Below, piece by piece: positions 7,443-12,319 of a stretch of DNA of 12,319 nucleotides (position 1 is the first letter of the stretch; every line of letters begins with the position of its first letter). The notes under the pieces are model-generated. The model ran no database searches, was not told the DNA's origin, and saw only the letters and a list, made by a program, of their open reading frames with translations. The translations under genes and the position numbers were made by a program. Source of the stretch: an uncultured Gemmataceae bacterium. GTDB taxonomy: Bacteria; Planctomycetota; Planctomycetia; Gemmatales; Gemmataceae. Where the stretch lies: contig CAKZUU010000395.1 in assembly GCA_937922175.1 (NCBI GenBank), positions 1 through 12,319 on the forward strand. Reading direction: 5' to 3'.

Positions 7443-8612
7443 TTACGCCCGAAGCATCTCGTCATGCCGCATGCCGCTGGGCGGCAGGTCGGCTTTTCGA
7501 GCATTGGCCAAAGCAGTCTTCGCGCCGGCATGTTGTTCCGCATCGTTGTCTTCCCACTCGATGGAGACCGCCCCATCGTAGCCGACGCGGTTGAGTTCGA
7601 TGAAGATTTCCTCCAGCGAATTCGCGTCGCGTTGGGTGCCGGCCGTGACGAAGTTCCAGCCGTTGGCCCAATGCCCCATCGGTCGATGTCCACCCAACCG
7701 TCCTGCCCGGCAATGCTCTCGCGCCACCCACACACCTTTCACGTGGGCACAGTGGATGTAGTCATGAAACTCGCGGATAAACTGGATGACGCTGACGTTC
7801 TGCCATTCCATGTGCGAGCCATCCAGGTTGAACCCGACGACGCCCTCATAGCCCGCCTTGATCATGTGATGGATGTAATCACTCGCGCTCTCCAGATCGC
7901 CCATCGCTCGCTCCGAGGGATGGCATTCTAGATCGAACGTCACCCCAAGCTGTTTGCACAAATTGAGGAACGGTTGGAATCGCTCGACGAGCAACTCCAG
8001 ACTGACCTCGCGGACATCGGGGATCGAGTGTCCGCCAATCGCTGTCGGCAGCGGCGGGAACAGAAACCAGTGGCTCCAGCAATGCGCGGGCGAACCGGTG
8101 AAACCGGGCAGAGCCACCTTGCGATTTTGCAGTTTGCTCAGGTGATGCGCCAAGCGGGCACACGCCATCAGGTCACGCAGCGCCTGCTGATGGATCATGC
8201 GACCGACTTCGTCAGGGACGTAGTACGGATCGGTCCGCGGAGGTTGATTTCCCTTGGCCCGCCACTCTGCGTAGGCTTTTACCGCATCGCCGCCCACGAA
8301 TTGCAGCGTCTTCGCGCTGGGTTCATCGCCGAGGGCTTGGCCTTGGAGATGCACCGCCACGGTGAAAATCTCCAACCCATGGGCCTTGGCGAGATCGACC
8401 CGCTTCTGCGCGTAAGCCGCCGCTCCTGCATCGGTGTCGCATTGCCGTAAATCCAACTCCCAACTGGCTTCTTCCCAACCGTCGAATCCGGTATCGGCCA
8501 GAAACTTCAGCCATTGGCCCTCGGGCACGTTTCCGAACTGCCCGCGCACTAAGCCGATCTGGTGGAAAGACCCTTTGCCGTTTCGATGTGTCGGGGTTTG
8601 TTTGAAGCCCAT
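7443..8612 (-). CDS. sugar phosphate isomerase/epimerase-like TIM-barrel protein (AP_endonuc_2 / xylose isomerase-like)
   Basis: A 389-residue protein of the xylose isomerase-like TIM-barrel superfamily, whose members isomerise or epimerise sugars and inositols with a divalent metal. The expected metal-ligand pattern is present in order: E229 in TFDLECHPSE, D264 and H267 in FNLDGSHMEW, H290 in HCAHVKGVW, and E352 in VSIEWED. The N-terminal strand IGLVRGQFG and GFDGWEEASWELDL (42-55) fit the first barrel strands. No signal peptide, so cytosolic. The ATG at 8612 is chosen because GGGAGG lies 5 bases before it; the open frame runs to 8747, but the extra 45 residues are low-complexity and not family-like. 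The substrate is unknown. The gene diverges from an amidohydrolase gene across 190 bases, which suggests shared control and possibly a shared carbohydrate pathway; that is inference. Confidence 0.85.
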   Translation of the reverse strand: MGFKQTPTHRNGKGSFHQIGLVRGQFGNVPEGQWLKFLADTGFDGWEEASWELDLRQCDTDAGAAAYAQKRVDLAKAHGLEIFTVAVHLQGQALGDEPSAKTLQFVGGDAVKAYAEWRAKGNQPPRTDPYYVPDEVGRMIHQQALRDLMACARLAHHLSKLQNRKVALPGFTGSPAHCWSHWFLFPPLPTAIGGHSIPDVREVSLELLVERFQPFLNLCKQLGVTFDLECHPSERAMGDLESASDYIHHMIKAGYEGVVGFNLDGSHMEWQNVSVIQFIREFHDYIHCAHVKGVWVAREHCRAGRLGGHRPMGHWANGWNFVTAGTQRDANSLEEIFIELNRVGYDGAVSIEWEDNDAEQHAGAKTALANARKADLPPSGMRHDEMLRA

Positions 8613-8617
8613 AGAGA

Positions 8618-8623
8618 CCTCCC
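8618..8623 (-). promoter_or_regulatory. Shine-Dalgarno of the isomerase-like gene
   Basis: The minus strand reads GGGAGG five bases before the ATG at 8612. It decides that start over the upstream extension of the open frame to 8747. Confidence 0.65.
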
Positions 8624-8630
8624 ATGAATG

Positions 8631-8698
8631 GCTGCCGGATGGTGTGACAATAAAGCGCCAAGCCGTGGTCGTCCAAGCGATTTCTGCCCGTCGGCAGC
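8631..8698. promoter_or_regulatory. inverted repeats in the divergent isomerase/amidohydrolase intergenic region
   Basis: GCTGCCG (8631-8637) is matched by a perfect inverted copy CGGCAGC (8692-8698). The second arm also forms its own small hairpin, CTGCC (8684-8688), loop CGTC, GGCAG (8693-8697). A further half-site, TCGGCA, lies at 8733-8738. Repeated half-sites between divergent genes are typical of a regulator binding site, but 7-base matches in GC-rich DNA can arise by chance. I found no convincing -35/-10 pair for either gene in 8613-8802. Confidence 0.25.
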
Positions 8699-8790
8699 AA
8701 AATTCCCCGCCTCCAGAGCCGCCGCTCCATCCTCGGCACACTTCCAAGCCCGCCGCAGAACTGCTACGCTACCACCACTACGACCGATGC

Positions 8791-8794
8791 GGAG
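8791..8794 (+). promoter_or_regulatory. Shine-Dalgarno of the amidohydrolase gene
   Basis: GGAG lies eight bases before the ATG at 8803. It supports this start against the much longer open frame that begins at 8434, whose first 123 codons lie opposite the isomerase gene and its leader. Confidence 0.5.
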
Positions 8795-8802
8795 CCGCGC
8801 CC

Positions 8803-9645
8803 ATGGAATTCATCGATGCTCACGTGCATGTCTGGACGGCCGACACGGCTCACTACCCGTTGGCTCAAGGCTTCAAGAAGGAAGACATGAAGCCGCCTTC
8901 GTTTACCCCCGATCAACTCTTTCAACACACCAAGCCGAACGGTGTCGCCCGAATCAACCTCATTCAGATGTCGTACTATGGCTTCGACAACTCTTACATG
9001 CTCAACATGATGGCTCTGTACCCGGAAGTGTTTGCAGGCACAGCCATCGTCGATCCTCTCGGTGCCGACCCTGCTCGCGAGATGACTCGTCTGTCTCGAC
9101 AGGGGGTTCGCGCCTTCCGCATCTACCCTGCCTTGAGTCGACAGCCGGTCGAGCGTTGGTTGCAACCTGCGGGATTCGCGAAGATGTTCGACACAGCGGC
9201 TCGGGAAAAACTGGGCATCAGCTGTTTGATCAACCCCGACGCCTTGCCGGAACTCGATCGCATGTGCCGAAAGTTTCCCGACACTCCGGTCATCATCGAT
9301 CACATGGCTCGGATCGGCATTGATGGCGAGATCCGGCAAACGGAGGTGGACGCGTTGTGCGACCTTGCTCGACACAAAAACGTCATGGTCAAAATTGGCG
9401 CGTTTTATGCCTTGGGCCGAAAACAACCGCCCTATGACGATTTGGCTCCGCTCATTCAAAAAGTGCTCGAGGCGTTTACCGCCAAGCGCTGCATGTGGGA
9501 AAGCGATTGTCCCTTCCAGATTCTTGAGCCCCATACCTACGCCGCGAGCATCAACCTGATCCGCAAGCGACTCTCGTTCCTGACCGACGAGGACCGCGAC
9601 TACCTGTTGCGCCGGACCGCGGAACAGTTCTTTTTCCGCCGCTGA
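8803..9645 (+). CDS. amidohydrolase_2 family metal-dependent hydrolase (COG3618-like, TIM barrel)
   Basis: A 280-residue cytosolic TIM-barrel hydrolase of the amidohydrolase_2 family (PF04909). It starts with FIDAHVHVW, giving the metal-binding HxH pair H7 and H9; a barrel histidine follows at H167 in VIIDHMARIG, and the catalytic/metal aspartate at D235 in MWESDCPF. GVRAFRIYP (101-109) and VMVKIGAFYAL (194-204) are further typical barrel strands. Length suits the family. Relatives include lactonases (L-fuconolactonase, 2-pyrone-4,6-dicarboxylate lactonase) and decarboxylases. A lactonase acting in sugar oxidation would fit the isomerase next door, but no residue here proves the substrate. 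The ATG at 8803 directly precedes the barrel motif. Divergent from the isomerase gene; scpA follows on the same strand after 40 bases, so the two may share a transcript. Confidence 0.87.
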   Translation: MEFIDAHVHVWTADTAHYPLAQGFKKEDMKPPSFTPDQLFQHTKPNGVARINLIQMSYYGFDNSYMLNMMALYPEVFAGTAIVDPLGADPAREMTRLSRQGVRAFRIYPALSRQPVERWLQPAGFAKMFDTAAREKLGISCLINPDALPELDRMCRKFPDTPVIIDHMARIGIDGEIRQTEVDALCDLARHKNVMVKIGAFYALGRKQPPYDDLAPLIQKVLEAFTAKRCMWESDCPFQILEPHTYAASINLIRKRLSFLTDEDRDYLLRRTAEQFFFRR

Positions 9646-9685
9646 GGCCTTCGATCCCACGTTCACGGACGACCGAGCCTCGCTC

Positions 9686-10471
9686 ATGACCGCTGACATC
9701 ACGATCCACCTGGAAACATTTCGCGGACCTTTAGATCTGCTGCTTTATCTGGTCAAGCGGAACGAGGTGGACATTTTCGATATTCCCATCGGTCGGATCA
9801 CCGACCAGTACATGGAATACCTGAACACGCTGCAACAAATCAACGTGGAACAAGCGGGAGAATTTGTCGTCATGGCGGCAACGCTGATGGAAATCAAAAG
9901 CCGTATGCTTCTGCCGCAACGCGAGGACTCGACCGTCAGCGATGAGGACGACCCGCGGGTGGAGTTGGTCAAGCAATTGATCGAATATCGCCGATTCAAA
10001 GATGCTGCCAACCAACTGGAACAGCGGGCGGAGCAGCAGGGTCTCCGACATCCGCGCGGGGTCGAGGCGGACCCTGACAGCGAGGGAGACGAAGGCCGGC
10101 CAAGACTTCGACCCGTGGAACTCTGGGACCTGGTCAGTGCCTTCGGTCGGATGATGCGCGAGGCCGAGGCCTTGCAGCCCACGCCGATCATCGTGGACGA
10201 CACCCCGCAGCATGTGTACATTGACCGCGCCCTCCAACGGTTACGGGTGACAGGGGAATGTGGGTTCCGCGATCTGTTTGAACCACCGCATACCCGCCGG
10301 CGGTTGATCGGCATGTTCCTGGCCATTCTCGAAATGGTTCGCCGATTCCTGCTCGAACTCGAACAAGATCATCCCTACGGCGAGATTCGGTTGCGGTTGC
10401 GCCCCGATATTGACTCGGCCATCGCGGAGAATCCGACGGCCGGGGAGGCCGACTCTCGGCCAGCGCCGTAG
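9686..10471 (+). CDS. scpA: segregation and condensation protein A
   Basis: A 261-residue kleisin that bridges SMC heads and, with ScpB, forms the SMC-ScpAB complex that compacts and separates chromosomes. Typical features: N-terminal FRGPLDLLLYLVKRNEVDIFDIPIGRIT (residues 12-39, read with the following TDQYMEYL) that binds the SMC neck; the helix with FVVMAATLMEIKSRMLLP (60-77); an acidic, variable linker (about 80-140, with DEDDP and DPDSEGDEG); and a C-terminal winged-helix part (about 175-240) that contacts the SMC cap. Length is usual. The start is the ATG at 9686, where the family N-terminus begins; the Shine-Dalgarno is weak. scpB is not adjacent, unlike in many bacteria, and must lie elsewhere. 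The upstream neighbour is an amidohydrolase 40 bases away and the downstream neighbour a secreted DUF1080 protein after 49 bases; neither has a known link to chromosome segregation. Confidence 0.93.
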   Translation: MTADITIHLETFRGPLDLLLYLVKRNEVDIFDIPIGRITDQYMEYLNTLQQINVEQAGEFVVMAATLMEIKSRMLLPQREDSTVSDEDDPRVELVKQLIEYRRFKDAANQLEQRAEQQGLRHPRGVEADPDSEGDEGRPRLRPVELWDLVSAFGRMMREAEALQPTPIIVDDTPQHVYIDRALQRLRVTGECGFRDLFEPPHTRRRLIGMFLAILEMVRRFLLELEQDHPYGEIRLRLRPDIDSAIAENPTAGEADSRPAP

Positions 10472-10508
10472 AACACGCTCCACACCTTCGGGCGTTGCCG
10501 CTGTCTCT

Positions 10509-10514
10509 GGGAGA
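10509..10514 (+). promoter_or_regulatory. Shine-Dalgarno of the DUF1080 gene
   Basis: GGGAGA lies six bases before the ATG at 10521. It fixes this start against the open frame that reaches back into scpA at 10410. Confidence 0.6.
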
Positions 10515-10520
10515 TCCATC

Positions 10521-11117
10521 ATGCTTCGACCGACTCTCACCGCACTGTTGGCGTTGTCGTGCAGCCTGACAACTGTCCGCGCTGCTGACTTTCTTGACCC
10601 CCCGAATTGGGAAGGTTTGATGCAGTATTGGAAGATCGAAGGCAATTCGATCGTCGGCAACTCCGGCGCCAAAGGACTCACCTTCAACACCTTCCTTTGC
10701 AGCAAGAAAACCTACAAGAATTTCGCACTCAGCTTCAAAGTTCGGCTGAAAGAGGGCAAGGGCAACAGCGGGGTCCAAATCCGCAGCCACGTCCACGATG
10801 CCGCTAAATTCGCCGTCACCGGACCCCAGGCCGACATCGGCGAGGGTTGGTGGGGTAGCCTGTATGGTGAGAATTTCGGCGGCATGATGAAAATGGCCGA
10901 CCGCAATCAAATCAATGCCATCCTCAAAAACGACGACTTCAACGATTACTCGATCAAAGTCGTTGGCAAACACGTCACCATCCGGATCAACGGCGTGACG
11001 GCAGTCGATCAAGAGTTTGAGAAGTTGCCCGATGAGGGGATCATCGCCTTCCAACTCCATGCCGGAGGACCGATGGAAGTAACGTTCAAGGACATCGTGT
11101 TCAACGAAATCAAATGA
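10521..11117 (+). CDS. secreted DUF1080 / 3-keto-disaccharide hydrolase family protein
   Basis: A 198-residue single-domain protein. Residues 1-21 form a Sec signal peptide: R3, a hydrophobic core (about 6-16), and a likely cleavage after V-R-A at 21. C14 does not sit in a proper lipobox, so a lipoprotein is unlikely. The mature part is one DUF1080 domain (PF06439, renamed 3-keto-disaccharide hydrolase), a beta-sandwich related to concanavalin-like folds. Typical marks are WKIEGNSIVGN at the start, NFALSFKVRLKEGKGNSGVQIRS in the middle (the N-S-G-V-Q-I-R core), WWGSLYGENF, NDYSIKVVGKHVTIRINGV and the closing GGPMEVTFKDIVFNEIK. It would act outside the cytoplasmic membrane, possibly on oxidised sugars; many family members are uncharacterised. 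Third in a co-directional run after the amidohydrolase and scpA. Converges on the transporter gene. Confidence 0.88.
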   Translation: MLRPTLTALLALSCSLTTVRAADFLDPPNWEGLMQYWKIEGNSIVGNSGAKGLTFNTFLCSKKTYKNFALSFKVRLKEGKGNSGVQIRSHVHDAAKFAVTGPQADIGEGWWGSLYGENFGGMMKMADRNQINAILKNDDFNDYSIKVVGKHVTIRINGVTAVDQEFEKLPDEGIIAFQLHAGGPMEVTFKDIVFNEIK

Positions 11118-11160
11118 CCGGCTGAGGGCGACTGAAGCCATAGCCCCGGGTTCGCCGGTC
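11116..11160. terminator. inverted repeat between convergent genes, candidate bidirectional terminator
   Basis: GACCGGC (11116-11122, overlapping the DUF1080 stop codon) pairs perfectly with GCCGGTC (11154-11160). A nested GGGC (11126-11129) / GCCC (11143-11146) pair could extend the structure. It lies in the 82-base gap between two converging genes, where a shared terminator would be expected. There is no T-run on either side, so it is at best a non-canonical terminator. Confidence 0.3.
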
Positions 11161-11199
11161 GGCGCTCATGGGCCGGTAACCGTCGCGCGTTGGTCGGAG

Positions 11200-12319
11200 T
11201 CATCTCCTCGTCGCTGGCAGTGCTGACGCGATCACTCGGTACGAGGCGAGCATCAGCAGCATCGCGAGGAACGATGACCCGGCCAACAGGAAAAAGAAGT
11301 TGGTTCGCTCCGGGTAACGATCCCATTTGTCCCAGAAATGACCAACCGCGCCGGAGAGATAGCCGCCAATCGCCGTCGACACGAAAAACCCGCCCATCCA
11401 GACGGCTCGCGTTCGGGGATGGGCCAACTTACTCACCAGCGACAGCCCCATCGGACTAAGACATAGTTCGGCCAGGGTGATCAAGGCGTAGGTGACGAGC
11501 AACACCGCCGGCGATAACAGGTCCGGGCCAGCCGCTCGCCAAACCCCACCGATGTACAGAAAGGCGAGAGTGCACAAACCGAACCCCAGCACCAATTTCC
11601 CGGGGGTCGAGGGTTCCAGATCACGGCGGCGCAAGGCCTGCCAGACCGCCACCATCAAGGGGCTGAACACGATGACGAAAAATGGATTGATCGAAGCCTG
11701 CAACGCCGCCGGGAATTCTCTTCCCTGCTTGTCCAAAAAGACCTTCGCCAATCCGCTTTGATGCAGTGTCTCCGCCAGCCACGGTGGCGGAGTTCGGTCC
11801 GTGTAATCGCGGGCGAAAACAGCCAAGGCGTTGCCATTCTGTTTGAAGGCCATCCAAAACAGAATGTTGATGCCAAAAAAAATCAGCAAAGCCAGATTGC
11901 GTCGCGTTTGGATTTCGGCCGGAATTGCGGCGATACGGGCCGTTGTCTCGCCGGTCTCGGTTACTCCGGGTGCTGCCTCGCGAACCCATGATTGCAACAG
12001 GACGAAGGTAGCCAGCGAAACAAGCATGCCGACTCCGGCTGCCTGATATGCGGCGTGATACCCATAACGCGAGGCGATAGCCCCGGCGACGATCGGCGAC
12101 AAGAACGCGCCGATGTTGATGCCCATATAAAAAATGGTGAACGCCGAATCGACTCGGGCGTCGCCCTGCGGGTACAGTTTGCCCACCATCGTCGAGATAT
12201 TCGGTTTGAACAAACCGTTGCCGACGATCAGAAGTGTTAAACCGGCGAAGAAGAAGGGCAGCCCCTCCGTTCCTAACAGGAAATAGCCGGCGACGAAGAA
12301 GATCGCCCCGAAGGTGACC
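11200..12319 (-). CDS. POT/PTR2 family proton-coupled peptide transporter, 5' end outside window
   Basis: About 372 codons are visible; the frame is open to the right edge, so the N-terminal helices (including the ExxER region expected in helix 1) are missing. An apparent start at 12213 is only an internal TTG: the frame continues upstream with IVGNGLFKPNISTMVG, a typical POT stretch. FTIFYMGINIGAF matches the PTR2 family signature (PROSITE PTR2_2) at every position as I recall it. Further POT marks are NPFFVIVFSPLMVAVW and ITLAELCLSPMGLSLVSKLA near the C-terminus. The protein is very hydrophobic, with several membrane helices and a long polar loop rich in charged residues between FARDYTDRTPPPW and SINPFF. 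It would import di- or tripeptides with protons at the cytoplasmic membrane. The exact substrate is unknown. It ends in SALPATRR at a TGA (11200-11202) and converges with the DUF1080 gene. Confidence 0.9.
   Translation of the reverse strand, partial: VTFGAIFFVAGYFLLGTEGLPFFFAGLTLLIVGNGLFKPNISTMVGKLYPQGDARVDSAFTIFYMGINIGAFLSPIVAGAIASRYGYHAAYQAAGVGMLVSLATFVLLQSWVREAAPGVTETGETTARIAAIPAEIQTRRNLALLIFFGINILFWMAFKQNGNALAVFARDYTDRTPPPWLAETLHQSGLAKVFLDKQGREFPAALQASINPFFVIVFSPLMVAVWQALRRRDLEPSTPGKLVLGFGLCTLAFLYIGGVWRAAGPDLLSPAVLLVTYALITLAELCLSPMGLSLVSKLAHPRTRAVWMGGFFVSTAIGGYLSGAVGHFWDKWDRYPERTNFFFLLAGSSFLAMLLMLASYRVIASALPATRR

Noticed and set aside
8649..8677. Possible minus-strand promoter for the isomerase-like gene (TTGGAC with a TTTATT-like -10)
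   Set aside because: Only about half of the consensus bases match; not better than chance.
8764..9702. Open frame of 312 residues antisense to the amidohydrolase
   Set aside because: Mirror frame of a gene with intact HxH, His and Asp metal ligands; nothing recognisable on this strand.
10188..11141. Open frame of 317 residues antisense to scpA and the DUF1080 gene
   Set aside because: The translated sequence shows no motifs, while the opposite strand has two clear families with good starts.
11200..12213. Transporter as a complete 337-residue gene starting at 12213
   Set aside because: The supposed start is an internal TTG in a conserved POT stretch, and the frame remains open to the window edge with transporter-like sequence.
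1..12319. CRISPR array, tRNA/rRNA genes, insertion sequences or phage genes
   Set aside because: No spaced direct repeats, no cloverleaf-like segments noticed, no transposase or phage protein among the credible frames.

Overview
The window reads as chromosomal core DNA of a planctomycete, probably from the Gemmata side of the phylum. This is inferred from four things: a SecA of about 1214 residues, much longer than the roughly 900 of E. coli; a DUF1080 (3-keto-disaccharide hydrolase family) secreted protein; TIM-barrel sugar isomerase and amidohydrolase_2 genes of the kind abundant in that phylum; and a hypothetical protein with a zinc ribbon, one membrane helix and an exported part. A Kdo transferase (waaA) shows that the cell makes an LPS-type outer membrane. 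The DNA is GC-rich and densely coded, so most long open frames on the opposite strands are shadows. No tRNA, rRNA, CRISPR array, insertion sequence or prophage gene was seen.

Left half, minus strand (5992 down to 73): secA, then waaA, then a class IV PLP aminotransferase lie head to tail with gaps of 52 and 9 bases, which suggests one transcript. A sigma70-like promoter (TTGACC, 17 bases, TAGACT) and a GGAGG ribosome binding site precede secA. Divergent from secA, on the plus strand, is a 400-residue membrane-anchored zinc-ribbon protein of unknown function (6193-7395).

Right half: a sugar phosphate isomerase/epimerase-like gene (minus, 7443-8612) and an amidohydrolase_2 gene (plus, 8803-9645) diverge from a 190-base region containing inverted repeats. 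The amidohydrolase is followed on the same strand by scpA (chromosome condensation) and a secreted DUF1080 protein. The isomerase, the amidohydrolase and the DUF1080 protein could all act on sugar derivatives, but a shared pathway is inference only. scpA looks like a housekeeping gene carried in the same run. A POT-family proton-coupled peptide transporter (minus, 11200 to the right edge) converges on the DUF1080 gene and is cut by the window end.

No gap between genes exceeds about 200 bases. I see no clear new multi-gene system. The most unusual feature is in SecA: its helical wing region is enlarged by roughly 220 residues relative to E. coli and appears to be built from about five degenerate copies of one helical unit that E. 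coli has once. The zinc-ribbon membrane protein beside secA is the best unknown gene.
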